54,582 nt of DNA from DASSNR01 sp036278935 (GTDB lineage Bacteria > Gemmatimonadota > Gemmatimonadetes > Gemmatimonadales > Gemmatimonadaceae): contig DASUKA010000087.1 of the NCBI GenBank assembly GCA_036278935.1, forward strand, positions 1-54,582, written 5' to 3'. The notes below the pieces were generated by a model that ran no database searches, was not told where the DNA came from, and saw nothing but the letters and a program-made list of their open reading frames with translations. Numbering within the stretch: position 1 is the first letter of the stretch; every line of letters starts with the position of its first letter. Position numbers and translations under genes: made by a program. Of the stretch, positions 8,204 through 17,475 are shown piece by piece.

Positions 8204-10525
8204 TTAGTCCATTGAGTGCGCGCCCGGCGATCCTCGTGACCGCTCGGTGCCACGCACGATGTCCAGCCGCAGCTCCGTCCACCCATCCACCTGCGAGTAC
8301 TGCACGCGCAACGTATGCCGCCCGGGGGCGAGCGGTGCGACATCAACCGCTGATTCGTGCGGCATCCAATCATTAATTGCGAGCGCATCGTCCACCCACA
8401 CGCGCACCGCGTCGTCGCTGATGGTGCGGAGCGTATAGCGACCCGCGGGCAGGTCGACCGTCCCCGCGGCCTCCATCGCGACGTGATTCGCCGGCGCCCC
8501 GCGCACCACGCGTCCGTATCCCTCATAGTCCAACCGCGGCACGTGCTGGGTTACGAGCGGCGTCGTGCGCAGCAAGGCGGCGAAGGCGCTCGGGTGCGCC
8601 TGTGGGTCCGTGCTGTCGTTCCATGCGAAGAAGCGCGCGGTCCAGGCGATGTGCGGCTCGAAGCGGCTGTACGAGAAGCGCACGGGCTCGCCGGCGGCGT
8701 GCCGGATCCCGCGCGGCGAGACCGTCGCGCCGCCACGGTACTCGAGCGTGAGCAGCCAGTGGCCAGTGGAATCGCGCGACGGCGTGACGGTGATCGTGTC
8801 GCCCACGCGGCCCGCCGCGCGTGAGAGCGCGGCGATTCCCCGGCGCTCGACCACATGCCATCGGCCCGGTGGTCCGAGCACACGAAGCCGCAGCGGCAGC
8901 TCATGCGTGCTGTCCACCGGCCAGAGCTTGGGCGAGCGCCAATCATACGGCCCCCACTCGTCCACGATGATCGATGAGCGTGGCCGGCGCTCGAGGGGTG
9001 AGCGTGCCGGCATGATGCCGCCGGGGATCGGCGCCGGCGCGAGCCTAGCGTATACCGCTGGCAACTGCGGTGGCGCCGGCCGAGCATCATTGCCGGTCAG
9101 GACCGTGTTGTGTTCGTATGCGTAACGCACCGTGTCCCGCAACATGGTCAGCGAGTCCACATCGAGAAAGCGGTTGGCCGAGATGACGAGCCGCGTGCTG
9201 TTGGCCACGCGTATGGCAGTGCGGTCGTGGACAAACAGGTTCGCTCCTACCGAGTAGTCGTGGCTCGCGATGTCGTGGTGCCGCGGATATCCCGTGTCCG
9301 ATGGATCGACCGGATTGGCGAAGAGGTCGATGCCGGTCGTGTCACTCTGGAATACGTTGGACAGGATGTCGTTGAACTGCCCGTGCTCGATCGCGATCCC
9401 GGTCCGGTTCCGCACAAAGCGGTTCCCCACGACCCGCGACGCGTAGCTGTACCCGCCCCACAGGCCATACTCGCACCCTTCCACGTAGTTCGCGATGAAC
9501 AGGTTGCGGCTGAAGGTGGCCTCCATGCCGTTGGCCGGCGCGAAACTGAAGTCGTTCCCGTAGAAGAGATTGTCGTTGGCGCCACCCTTACCCGTGTTCA
9601 TCGTGCTCTGCCCCGCCCAGAGAAAGAGCCCGTCGCCCCCGTGCGTCATCGAGTTGTAGGCCACCACGTTGCGCGAGCTCTGTTCGTACATCAGCAGATC
9701 CGCCGAGTCCTGCCCGCGCCGATAGAATCCCTGGCTGTACCCACGCACGTCGTAATCCGCGCGGTTGTGCAGGATCGTGTTCCGGCGCGAGCGATACAGT
9801 CCGATGCCAACGCCGGAATTGTACGAGAACACGTTGCCCCATATGCGCAGGCTGTCGCTCCGCACGAGCATCAGGCCGTTCATTCCCTGCTCGGCGCGAT
9901 TGTCGTGGATATCGCCGCCGGCCACGTCGGCCAGATAGATGGCCGCGCCGTAGCGCAGCCACTCCCGGTGCTCGTTGTGATGGAACGACAGCCAGTCTAC
10001 CAGGCTCTCGTGTTCCACCAGGCTGTAGAGCCGCGGCTTCCAGTTGTTGCTCAGATCATTCCCGGCCAGTACGAGCCCGCGCGTACCGCGCGCCAGAATG
10101 CCCACCTTGTAGCCACGTACGCGCGCGTGAAGGATGCGGACATTATGCCCGCCGTCGATCTGGATCGCCACACCGGCGGCCCGATCCGGATCTGTCCTCG
10201 GCGCCATCCCCTCCATGCTCGCGCCGGCGAAGTCCACGGTCACATCATCGCCGCGCACGGTAATGACTGCGGAGTCGAGCGAGGCCGGCGCCCGCAGTCG
10301 GTAGACGCGCGGCGCCACGCGCGCGGAGGTCGTGATCACCATCCCTGCGTGCAGCGTGATGGTGGGCAATGATGTCCGTGCGTCAGCGGACTGCGCACGC
10401 GCGCCGGCAAACGGGAGCACCATGACGAGTGGGACAAGCCACGTTGCGCGTTGCCGCACGAAAGCAACGCTGCAGCCACCCCTCGCGGAGTGGCGCTGCC
10501 TCCCTCGCCAGGAGCCGTGCGTCAC
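8204..10525 (-). CDS. secreted right-handed beta-helix protein with C-terminal PA14-like domain
   Basis: A 773-residue exported protein. The GTG start at 10525 overlaps the preceding stop as GTGA; no clear ribosome-binding site is seen, so the start may lie up to 25 codons further in. After the signal peptide ('ATWLVPLVMVLPFAGARA') come repeated Asn-rich turns typical of NosD/CASH parallel beta-helices ('NRTGIAIEHGQFNDILSNVF', 'GGANDNLFYGNDFSF'). The last ~90 residues resemble PA14 ('AGRYTLRTISDDAVRVWVDD', then a W/H motif and 'APGRHTLRVQY'). Such folds bind or cleave polysaccharide; no catalytic residues could be assigned. It is coexpressed with a secreted amidase, which suggests joint action on an extracellular polymer. 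Confidence 0.82.
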   Translation of the reverse strand: MTHGSWRGRQRHSARGGCSVAFVRQRATWLVPLVMVLPFAGARAQSADARTSLPTITLHAGMVITTSARVAPRVYRLRAPASLDSAVITVRGDDVTVDFAGASMEGMAPRTDPDRAAGVAIQIDGGHNVRILHARVRGYKVGILARGTRGLVLAGNDLSNNWKPRLYSLVEHESLVDWLSFHHNEHREWLRYGAAIYLADVAGGDIHDNRAEQGMNGLMLVRSDSLRIWGNVFSYNSGVGIGLYRSRRNTILHNRADYDVRGYSQGFYRRGQDSADLLMYEQSSRNVVAYNSMTHGGDGLFLWAGQSTMNTGKGGANDNLFYGNDFSFAPANGMEATFSRNLFIANYVEGCEYGLWGGYSYASRVVGNRFVRNRTGIAIEHGQFNDILSNVFQSDTTGIDLFANPVDPSDTGYPRHHDIASHDYSVGANLFVHDRTAIRVANSTRLVISANRFLDVDSLTMLRDTVRYAYEHNTVLTGNDARPAPPQLPAVYARLAPAPIPGGIMPARSPLERRPRSSIIVDEWGPYDWRSPKLWPVDSTHELPLRLRVLGPPGRWHVVERRGIAALSRAAGRVGDTITVTPSRDSTGHWLLTLEYRGGATVSPRGIRHAAGEPVRFSYSRFEPHIAWTARFFAWNDSTDPQAHPSAFAALLRTTPLVTQHVPRLDYEGYGRVVRGAPANHVAMEAAGTVDLPAGRYTLRTISDDAVRVWVDDALAINDWMPHESAVDVAPLAPGRHTLRVQYSQVDGWTELRLDIVRGTERSRGSPGAHSMD

Positions 10526-11025
10526 GCCGGAGGGATAAGTCCTTCGCTACTCGTGCTCAGGCGCCGTAACTGATCCGCCCAGCGCCGCGCCAGCTTGGTG
10601 GACGAGTGTGGGGACTGATCGTCATCCTGCTGCCATGCCCACTCGCTCGCCGCCGTCCAGACCAGATGCAGGATGCCCGCCTCCACGATCGTGGCGTGTC
10701 TGCCGGCCGTGGGCGCCCCGCCGGGAAGCGACACGATGCCCCGCCACTCGATCACCTGCAGGTCGCCTATGGCCGCCTCCTCGAACGCGGAGGGGAACCA
10801 CGATACGCTGAGCGCGCCCACGCTCCCTTGCATCACGCAGCGGCCCGGGGAGCGGTAGAGCTTCAGGCCGAGTCCCGGGGCCGAGGCCGATATCGTCGCC
10901 AGCTCCTGCGCCAGGGCATCCAGGAGCCGATCGAGCTCCCGAAGACCGGACGCGCGCTGCTGGGCGGTGAACCGCGTAATGCCGGCCGTCCCGTCGGACG
11001 CCGCATCCATGAACGGTGAGCTCAA
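10522..11025 (-). CDS. conserved-looking hypothetical protein (167 aa)
   Basis: A 167-residue protein I do not recognise. It starts with ATG at 11025, overlapping the upstream stop by 4 nt (ATGA), and its own stop overlaps the next start by 4 nt (GTGA). This tight spacing supports a real gene. It has an N-terminal amphipathic helix ('LRELDRLLDALAQELATI'), a predicted beta-rich middle ('CVMQGSVGALSVSWFPSAF', 'GILHLVWTAASEWAW') and a C-terminal helix. There is no signal peptide or membrane segment. Confidence 0.65.
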   Translation of the reverse strand: MSSPFMDAASDGTAGITRFTAQQRASGLRELDRLLDALAQELATISASAPGLGLKLYRSPGRCVMQGSVGALSVSWFPSAFEEAAIGDLQVIEWRGIVSLPGGAPTAGRHATIVEAGILHLVWTAASEWAWQQDDDQSPHSSTKLARRWADQLRRLSTSSEGLIPPA

Positions 11026-11270
11026 TTCGGCAGCAGGCCGCGCACGACGCGTACCGCCTCGTCGAGCAGCTGCGCGCGCGTGGTGTCACGATGGGCGCGG
11101 GCCTTCCGCGCGGCCGCCGCCAGGTGACTGGCGTCGAAGGCCGTGAGTCCCGCGTAGCGAAGCCCCGCGAATTCATCGTATGACCGGAGGCACTGCTGCC
11201 CGATGAACCGCACGTGATCATCCGTATCGTGGGACAACCTGAAGCAGAGCTCTGTCAGCAAGAGTGCCAT
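11022..11270 (-). CDS. small hypothetical protein (82 aa), first gene of the amidase operon
   Basis: An 82-residue, mainly helical soluble protein without recognised motifs ('FIGQQCLRSYDEFAGLRYAG' in the middle). Its stop overlaps the next start (ATGA), which makes it the first of four coupled genes ending with the amidase. The 210 bases upstream, to the priA stop, should hold the operon promoter, but I could not pick one out. A short hairpin (arms CTCGTG/CACGAG) lies at 11380-11398. Confidence 0.6.
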   Translation of the reverse strand: MALLLTELCFRLSHDTDDHVRFIGQQCLRSYDEFAGLRYAGLTAFDASHLAAAARKARAHRDTTRAQLLDEAVRVVRGLLPN

Positions 11271-11480
11271 GGCGCCAATCCTCCACCGGCCGAACTCGCG
11301 CCGGTCCCTGTTTTCACCCGGGCCGCGGAGAATCCGCAGGCCGCGCGGCTATCCTGAAGCATAACATGCCGCAACAGCGCTCGTGAGAGCAGCACGAGGC
11401 GGGCACCGTTGGCAGCCTGTATTGACACGCAACGCGCGTATCGCCTGCGTGCAGACGGAGGTGTGGGCGCACGCCGGCCC

Positions 11481-13781
11481 TCAGAGTAGCGCCACCGGAT
11501 CGCGGTCCAGCGCGATCCGCAATTCCCCGCGGCTCGGGACCTCGAATCGCTCCAGAAAGTAGCGCGCCACACGGGTGAGCCCGGCCGCTTGCTCCGCCTT
11601 CAGCAGTACGTGCCACCGCCACCGCCGCTTGATCCGGTCGATGGGGCACGGTGCGGGCCCCACCACCGCGACGCCGGCCACCGGATGCGCCGCCAGCAAC
11701 GCGCGGATCCAGTCGGCGGCATCGATCGCCAGCTTCGCCACGCCGTCCTCTGTCGTCCCGCTGCACACGATATTCACCAGGCGCACCCAGGGAGGGTACG
11801 CCGGCTGCGCGCGCGACGGAAGCTCTGCGCGCACGAAGGCCAGGTAGTCGTGCGTCATCGCGCACTGCACCGCGTGATGCGACGGCGCACGCGTCTGAAT
11901 GAACACCGCGCCCCCTTTCGGTCCGCGCCCCGCCCGCCCCGCCACCTGACTGAGCAACTGGAAGCTCCGCTCCGGCGCGCGGAAATCCGGCAGGTTGATA
12001 CCGACGTCGGCATCGATCACGCCCACCAGCGTCACATTCGGGAAGTCGAGTCCCTTGGCGATCATCTGCGTCCCCAGCAGGATCTCCACCTCCCCACGCC
12101 CCACGCGGTCCAATATCTCAGCGTGCGCCCACTTGCCACTGGTGGTGTCCACATCCATGCGCGCGATGTGCGCGGCGGGGAAGCGCTCCGCCAGCAACCG
12201 CTCCACCTGCTGCGTGCCGAGCCCGCGCTGGCGCACGGTCATGCCGCCGCAGCGCACGCAGGCGCGCGCGGGCGGCTCTTCGTGCAAACAATAATGACAG
12301 ACGAGCCGCTCGGGGGACCGGTGGTAGGTAAGACTGATGCTGCAGTTGGGACAGCTCGGCACGTCGCCGCATGCCTCGCATTGCACGAACGAGGCGTAGC
12401 CACGGCGGTTGAGCAGCAGGATGCTCTGCTCGCCGCGCGCGAGCCGGTCGCGCAGCGCCTGCTCCAGCGGCTCGCTCACCACGCGACGGAAGAGATCCAC
12501 CGGCACGTCCGCACGGCGCTCGTCGCGCGAGGGCACCGCGTCGCGCGGTGTCGCGCGCATGTCCACCACCTGGACGCCCGGCAGTCGTCCAGCCCCCGCC
12601 CGCTCCGGCAGGCTGAGCAGGGTGTACTTCCCGCGCTCCGCGTTCCGCCAGCTCTCCAGGCTGGGCGTCGCGCTCCCGAGCACGACGACCGCGCCCTCCA
12701 GTCGCGCGCGCACCACGGCCACCTCGCGCGCGTGGTAGCGTGGGGTCTCCCCATTCTTGTAGCTCCCCTCGTGCTCCTCATCCACTACGATGGCGCCGAG
12801 GTTCGGGAGCGGGGCGAAGATCGCCGACCGGGCGCCCACCGCAATGCGCTTCTCCCCGCGCTTGAGCGCGAGCCACGCATCGTAGCGCTCGCCGTCGCTC
12901 AGCGCGGAGTGCAGCACGGCTACTCGATCTCCAAACACCGCGCGGAAGCGATCCACCGTCTGCGGCGTGAGCGCGATCTCCGGCACCAGGACGATCGCGC
13001 TCTGCCCGCGCCGCTCCACCACCTCACGCAGCAGCTCGATGTAGACGAGCGTCTTGCCACTCCCCGTGATCCCGTGGAGGAGGAAAACATCTCCATCCGC
13101 GGCAGATGTGAGTGCGTCGATGGCGGTGCGCTGTGCCGGCGTGGGCTGGTACGCTGCCGGCGCACCGCTCCGGCGCGCGGCGAACGGATCGCGCAACACC
13201 ACCTCGCGCTCGACCGCAAGCAGCCCCCGCTCGCGCAGCCCCTTGAGCACCCCCGCGGAGAAGCCGAGTTGCCCGGTCAGGTGGGCGACCGTGCCGCGCC
13301 CACCCATCCCCTCGAGCACCTCATACAACTCGCGCTGCCGCCGGGCGCGCGCGAAGAGACGATCGCGTTCCTGCAGTGACGGCAGCTCGCGCAGCAGCAT
13401 GGCGATGCGCTGCGTCTTGTGCGATGGCCTGGGCGCCGCCGCGCCGGTGAGCAGCGCGGGCAGCGCGCATCGCACCACCAGCCCGAGCGGCACCACATAG
13501 TACTGCGCGATCCACCGGCAGAGCGCGAGCAATGGCTCGCTGAGCGCCGGCTCGGCGTCTGGTACATCGAGCACAGCGCGCGGCTCGTGGTGGCCGTCGC
13601 CATCGGAGGGCCCGAGGCAGATGCCGATGGCGCGCCGATTCCGCACGGGCACGACCACGCGTGTCCCCGGCGCGATGCCGTTGGCCGACGCGTCGCCGAC
13701 CGCGTATGTGAAGGTATGAAAGAGCGGAAGCGGAAGCGCGACCTCGATGCACCGCGGCGGCGTGGGAGGGGGGGGCGTCAT
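11481..13781 (-). CDS. priA: primosomal protein N' (replication restart helicase PriA)
   Basis: A 766-residue superfamily 2 DNA helicase that reloads DnaB at stalled forks. N-terminal 3'-end-binding domain ('CIEVALPLPLFHTFTYAV'), Walker A 'LHGITGSGKT', DEAH-type Walker B 'VVDEEHEGSY', then paired zinc-binding cysteines ('CEACGDVPSCPNCS', 'CHYCLHEEPPARACVRCGG') and 'LLGTQMIAKGLDFPNVTLVG'. Length and motifs are normal. The ATG at 13781 follows the kinase stop by 10 bases. An earlier ATG at 13795 overlaps that stop but meets a stop after five codons and cannot be used. Longer frames reading into the kinase gene are artefacts. Confidence 0.95.
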   Translation of the reverse strand: MTPPPPTPPRCIEVALPLPLFHTFTYAVGDASANGIAPGTRVVVPVRNRRAIGICLGPSDGDGHHEPRAVLDVPDAEPALSEPLLALCRWIAQYYVVPLGLVVRCALPALLTGAAAPRPSHKTQRIAMLLRELPSLQERDRLFARARRQRELYEVLEGMGGRGTVAHLTGQLGFSAGVLKGLRERGLLAVEREVVLRDPFAARRSGAPAAYQPTPAQRTAIDALTSAADGDVFLLHGITGSGKTLVYIELLREVVERRGQSAIVLVPEIALTPQTVDRFRAVFGDRVAVLHSALSDGERYDAWLALKRGEKRIAVGARSAIFAPLPNLGAIVVDEEHEGSYKNGETPRYHAREVAVVRARLEGAVVVLGSATPSLESWRNAERGKYTLLSLPERAGAGRLPGVQVVDMRATPRDAVPSRDERRADVPVDLFRRVVSEPLEQALRDRLARGEQSILLLNRRGYASFVQCEACGDVPSCPNCSISLTYHRSPERLVCHYCLHEEPPARACVRCGGMTVRQRGLGTQQVERLLAERFPAAHIARMDVDTTSGKWAHAEILDRVGRGEVEILLGTQMIAKGLDFPNVTLVGVIDADVGINLPDFRAPERSFQLLSQVAGRAGRGPKGGAVFIQTRAPSHHAVQCAMTHDYLAFVRAELPSRAQPAYPPWVRLVNIVCSGTTEDGVAKLAIDAADWIRALLAAHPVAGVAVVGPAPCPIDRIKRRWRWHVLLKAEQAAGLTRVARYFLERFEVPSRGELRIALDRDPVALL

Positions 13782-13791
13782 GCCCGCCGGC

Positions 13792-14799
13792 TCATGACGA
13801 GCTCGGCGTGATGCCGAGCCGGCGGGACAGCCATGCCGCCCGGTGGCTCTCCGGCGAAGGGAGATTGCCGAGGAAGCCGATGAGTGCATCGGCCAGCTCA
13901 TGTCCGCGCTGATAGCGATCGCCCGGCGCCTTGGCCAGGCATCGCATCGTGATCTCGGCCAGGGCGACCGGCACGCGCGAATCGACCACTGCGGGCGACG
14001 ATGGCATCTCGTGCACGTGCTTGTAGCCGATGGAGTAGGAATCCGCTCCGTCGAACGGCGGGAATCCCACGAGCATCTCGTAGAGCAGCACGCCCATGGC
14101 GTACAGGTCGCTCCGCCCATCCACGAGCTTCCCCATTGCCTGCTCGGGAGACATGTAGTGCGGCGTGCCCATGGCCCGCCCGGTAGCGGTGAGGCGGTTG
14201 TGAAAGCGCGCGGTGGCGATGCCGAAATCGGTGATGATGGCGTTCCCATCCTCGTCGAACAGCACGTTGTCCGGCTTGATATCCCGATGCACGATCCCGC
14301 GCCGGTGCGCGTAGTCGAGTGCACCGGACACCTGGGCCGCGATGGCGGCGGCCGTAGGCGGCGCGATGGTCCGATTGCTCACAATGGCATCGGCCAGCGA
14401 GCCGCCGCCCATGTACGGCATCACCAGATACACCAGCGTGTCGAGCTCACCGTAGTCGATGATCGGGCAGATATGCGGATGAGCAAGCCGCGAGGCGGCC
14501 TCCGCCTCACGCCGGAACCGCTCCCGCATTTCATCATCGCGCGACAGATGCGGCAGCAACACCTTGATGACGAGCGGCGCGCCCAGCACGGCGTGCTTGG
14601 CGCCATACACCTGCGCCATCCCGCCGGTCGCAACGCGACGATAGATGCGGTAGCGGCCACCGATCGCCTGTCGGAGCAAGCCGAGCTCCTCGTCCGGCCG
14701 CTCGCGCGGCGCATCGGGCACATCGGGCAGCTCGCCGCCGCATCGCGTACAGGACACCGCAGCGCCGCGGTTCCATGTTCCGCACTCAGGACAGAACAT
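13792..14799 (-). CDS. zinc-ribbon Ser/Thr protein kinase (PknB-like)
   Basis: A 335-residue soluble kinase. The N-terminal zinc ribbon is Cys3/Cys6/Cys17/Cys20 ('CPECG', 'CTRCG'). The Hanks-type kinase domain starts near residue 47: glycine loop 'VATGGMAQVYGAK', Lys79, catalytic 'HRDIKPDN' (Asp173), 'DFGIATA' (Asp191) and 'GTPHYMSPEQA'. No transmembrane helix or PASTA/sensor domain follows, so it is a cytoplasmic kinase in which the ribbon may be the sensing or docking part. ATG at 14799 with GGGGGA upstream. It lies 6 bases after the stray gvpF/L gene and directly before priA. Confidence 0.93.
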   Translation of the reverse strand: MFCPECGTWNRGAAVSCTRCGGELPDVPDAPRERPDEELGLLRQAIGGRYRIYRRVATGGMAQVYGAKHAVLGAPLVIKVLLPHLSRDDEMRERFRREAEAASRLAHPHICPIIDYGELDTLVYLVMPYMGGGSLADAIVSNRTIAPPTAAAIAAQVSGALDYAHRRGIVHRDIKPDNVLFDEDGNAIITDFGIATARFHNRLTATGRAMGTPHYMSPEQAMGKLVDGRSDLYAMGVLLYEMLVGFPPFDGADSYSIGYKHVHEMPSSPAVVDSRVPVALAEITMRCLAKAPGDRYQRGHELADALIGFLGNLPSPESHRAAWLSRRLGITPSSS

Positions 14800-14805
14800 T
14801 GGTCA

Positions 14806-15417
14806 TCATCCCCCGAATTCGATGTGCACGAAGTCGTACGGCGGCCACGGTCCCGTCTGGCGAAACGTCAGCTCGGCGTGGCGCGCCGCCTGCTCCTGCA
14901 CCTGTTCCGCGAAGTCCTCCCACTCCTCATCGGAAATGAGGAAGGCGGCGCTCAGAATCTCGTTGTCCTGACGGAGCGTGCGCGCGGCCACCGCGTCCCG
15001 CCGCAGCGCACGAAAGCACTCCGCAGCCACTCCCGCCATCTCGCCGGGACCTTCCACCGGCCGGACGGCCGGATTCCGCACCATGTGCACACGCGTCTCG
15101 CACCGCCCCTCCACGTAGTGCAGTCCCTCGCTGAGCGCGATGGTGTTCATTCCCAACCAGCGCCGCACCTGCTCCGGAGACCGGAACACCGTGCCGAACG
15201 GTGCGGGGAGCACTGCACCGTGCTGAAAGAGCACCTCCACCACCCGCTCGTAGCGCGCCATCTCCTCCGCATCATGGACAGGCGGGGCGAACGGCACCTG
15301 GCGCACCGCTGCGCACAGTTCGCGGTCGACGACCATGATGGCGTCCGGGGCCAGGAGCGGCCCCTCGCTTCCGACGCAGAATGCCACCGCGTATAGACTG
15401 AGTCCACTTACAGCCAC
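14806..15417 (-). CDS. GvpF/GvpL-family gas vesicle protein, outside the main cluster
   Basis: About 203 residues. The family signature is the C-terminal 'RQTGPWPPYDFVHIEF', together with the N-terminal strand 'LSLYAVAFCVG' and 'GAVLPAPFGTVFRSPEQVR'. The start is probably the GTG at 15417, which overlaps the end of corA by 10 bases; a GTG at 15387 is an alternative, and neither has a strong ribosome-binding site. GvpF/L proteins bind GvpA and act in early gas vesicle assembly. This copy lies about 12 kb from the gvp operon, between a magnesium transporter and a protein kinase. Confidence 0.8.
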   Translation of the reverse strand: MAVSGLSLYAVAFCVGSEGPLLAPDAIMVVDRELCAAVRQVPFAPPVHDAEEMARYERVVEVLFQHGAVLPAPFGTVFRSPEQVRRWLGMNTIALSEGLHYVEGRCETRVHMVRNPAVRPVEGPGEMAGVAAECFRALRRDAVAARTLRQDNEILSAAFLISDEEWEDFAEQVQEQAARHAELTFRQTGPWPPYDFVHIEFGG

Positions 15418-16469
15418 CGGCGCCACCGAAGCAGCGCGAGCAGCCCCACGCCCAGCGCCACCTGGGCCCCCAGCAGCAGCCAGAACCCGTACGTCGTGTG
15501 CGAGAGCGGGATGCGCGCGAAGTTCATCCCCCAGATGCCGCTCACCATCACGAACGGAATACTGAGAGTGGCGACCACCGTGAGCCCCTTCGTCACCACG
15601 GCCAGCTGATTCGATGCCTGCGTGAGATAGGCATCCAGTGCTCCGCTGAGCAGTTCGCGATAGGTCTCGAGACTTTCGGTGATGCGGAGCACGTGGTCGT
15701 GGATGTCGCGAAAGTAGACCTGCGACTCGGGGCTGAGCAGCACGCTCGGCCGATTGGTCAGCACATTGAAGACATCGCGCTGGGGCGCGAGATACTTCCG
15801 CAACGCGAGTACGAGTCGCTTGACCGCGAAGATCTCGCGCAACGTTGCCGGATTCGCCTCGACGAACACCCGCTCCTCGATCTGGTGCGTGGCGTCGTCT
15901 ATCCGGTCGAGGAGCGGGAAGTACGCGTCCACCGCCATATCCATGATGGCGTGCATCAGCCGCTCCGCTCCGCGCCCCAGCAGCTCGGGATTCCGGTCCA
16001 ACTGCTGCACGATCTCGCCGCAGCTCCGCGCATGGCCCGCATGAACCGTGACCAGGTAGTTCTGGCCGAGGAAGAAGTACACGTTGTGGCTGCGCACATC
16101 GTACCGCTCCTCGGTCTCGTCCTCGAAGTCCACCACGCGCACGACCATGAACAGATACCCCGGGTACTCTTCCAGCTTCACCCGCGTGCGGGGATTGAGC
16201 GTGTCTTCGATGGCGAGCGGATGGAAGTGAAAGACCGTCTCGAGCAACGCGAGCTGAGCGTGCGCGCTCGAGTCGATGTCCACCCAGAGCTGTCCGCCAT
16301 TCGAGCGGACCGCCTCGGACATGGCGTGCGGCGAGAGGTCCCTCTTCAGATGTCCATCGGTGTCCGCGTAAAAGCTTCGCGGCGTTCGGTCCGCTCCCGC
16401 CCCCGTCTCCGGCGCTGGACCGGGCGCGGGCTGCGAGGGCTCGTTCAGACCGCTGTCGCGTGCGGCCAC
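15408..16469 (-). CDS. corA: CorA-family magnesium/cobalt transporter
   Basis: A 353-residue inner-membrane channel for Mg2+/Co2+. It has a large cytoplasmic alpha/beta funnel domain, then two C-terminal helices with the pore signature 'GIWGMNF' (GMN) between them and a basic tail ('LLRWRRWL'). The proline-rich first ~30 residues are a variable extension. Its start overlaps the end of the methyltransferase gene by 25 bases and its end overlaps the gvpF/L start, so the three are one transcription unit. Confidence 0.95.
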   Translation of the reverse strand: MAARDSGLNEPSQPAPGPAPETGAGADRTPRSFYADTDGHLKRDLSPHAMSEAVRSNGGQLWVDIDSSAHAQLALLETVFHFHPLAIEDTLNPRTRVKLEEYPGYLFMVVRVVDFEDETEERYDVRSHNVYFFLGQNYLVTVHAGHARSCGEIVQQLDRNPELLGRGAERLMHAIMDMAVDAYFPLLDRIDDATHQIEERVFVEANPATLREIFAVKRLVLALRKYLAPQRDVFNVLTNRPSVLLSPESQVYFRDIHDHVLRITESLETYRELLSGALDAYLTQASNQLAVVTKGLTVVATLSIPFVMVSGIWGMNFARIPLSHTTYGFWLLLGAQVALGVGLLALLRWRRWL

Positions 16470-17266
16470 TTGATGCCCTTGAGCAGTTGGAATCCGATCG
16501 TCCGCTCGCGCGACAGCTCGCGGATGAGCGTCGTCTCGCGCGCCACCGCGCTTCGCGCCTCATGCCAGCCGCGCCGGCGCCACGCCCGCGCGACAATCTG
16601 CATCTTCTGCCGCCACGTGAGATGCGGCGGTCCGCTGCTCCCGGCCGCGCCCGGTGCCCGGCCGCCGGGTGGACCGGAGGTCCAATCCTCGATCTGAATT
16701 TCCACCACGCCCGCGTCGCGCAGCATCTGCTTCCATTCGATGAGCAGATGCGGCCGCAGCCCCAGCCGCTCGACGATGAGCTCGCGCTCGTGTTCGGCGA
16801 CCTCGGAGCTCCAACTCGGCTGGAGCAGGATGATGGATCCCATCGGCCGCGTTACGCGCACCAGCTCATCCACCGCACGCGCCGGATCGGCCGTGGCGGA
16901 CAGGGCCGGCTCACCGATGGCGATGTCGAACACCTCTGTTTCGTGGGGCAGATCGTCGAGCGGTGCCTGCGCATACTGGATCGGGGCGGCGGTGGCGAGC
17001 GTGCGCGCGCGTGACTCGGCGACCTCGAGGGACTCGGCATCCGGGTCGACGCCGGTGACGGAAGCACTCGTGCGAAGCGCGAACCACTCGGTGGCTTCGC
17101 CCGTTCCGCATCCGGAGATGAGAATCTCGTGCTGGGGCCCCGCCTCGGTGATCTGCGCGACCTCGCGGTACAGCTCATCGACCGTCGCGCGCCATCGGCC
17201 AAGTACGGCCATCTGCACCAGCCGGAGGACCGCCGGCACCGGCGGGACCCGCGGAGTTCCGCTCAT
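16445..17266 (-). CDS. class I SAM-dependent methyltransferase
   Basis: A 273-residue protein with a Rossmann methyltransferase core: motif I 'ILISGCGTGEATEW', the acidic end of strand 2 'VTGVDPDAESL', and a motif IV-like 'VFDIAIGEPALSA'. The C-terminal third is basic (Arg/Trp-rich) and could contact RNA or another polyanion. The substrate is unknown. First gene of the run methyltransferase-corA-gvpF/L-kinase-priA; the next gene starts inside its coding sequence. Confidence 0.85.
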   Translation of the reverse strand: MSGTPRVPPVPAVLRLVQMAVLGRWRATVDELYREVAQITEAGPQHEILISGCGTGEATEWFALRTSASVTGVDPDAESLEVAESRARTLATAAPIQYAQAPLDDLPHETEVFDIAIGEPALSATADPARAVDELVRVTRPMGSIILLQPSWSSEVAEHERELIVERLGLRPHLLIEWKQMLRDAGVVEIQIEDWTSGPPGGRAPGAAGSSGPPHLTWRQKMQIVARAWRRRGWHEARSAVARETTLIRELSRERTIGFQLLKGIKWPHATAV

Positions 17267-17308
17267 GAGACGGATAAGATAGGACTCCGGGCGCGGGGGG
17301 GGAAGTGA

Positions 17309-17469
17309 GTTATGAGTTGTGAGTTGTGGAACACCCGTGGCGAGCGGAGCTCTCTGCCCGTCTACCCGACACCCTACTCCCTACACCCGGCCGTGATGAC
17401 TCCCGATACCCCACCGTTCCTGACTCACTGACCGACTGACCGACTGACCCGCTGACTCACTCACTCGCC
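17309..17469 (-). repeat. intergenic repeat element, copy A (downstream of the deacetylase gene)
   Basis: Lies just after the minus-strand stop at 17476. It contains, in gene sense, a period-8 tandem stretch (about 17421-17469, unit like ACTGACCG on the plus strand), one arm of the dispersed element (17363-17393) and the tail motif GTTATGAGTTGTG (plus strand, 17309-17321). The tail is shared with copy C at 33656-33683. Confidence 0.7.
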
Positions 17470-17475
17470 TCTCTC

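Noticed and set aside
11589..13379. 596-residue open frame antisense to priA
   Set aside because: The His/Arg/Ala-rich product has no known motif. It overlaps a fully conserved gene and arises from high third-position GC.
13779..13795. ATG at 13795 overlapping the kinase stop as the priA start
   Set aside because: It runs into a stop after five codons and is not in the priA frame.
17421..17469. Possible CRISPR array or tandem-repeat locus (GACTGACC units)
   Set aside because: The period is 8 bases with only about three good units and no spacers, so it is simple-sequence DNA in a repeat element, not a CRISPR.
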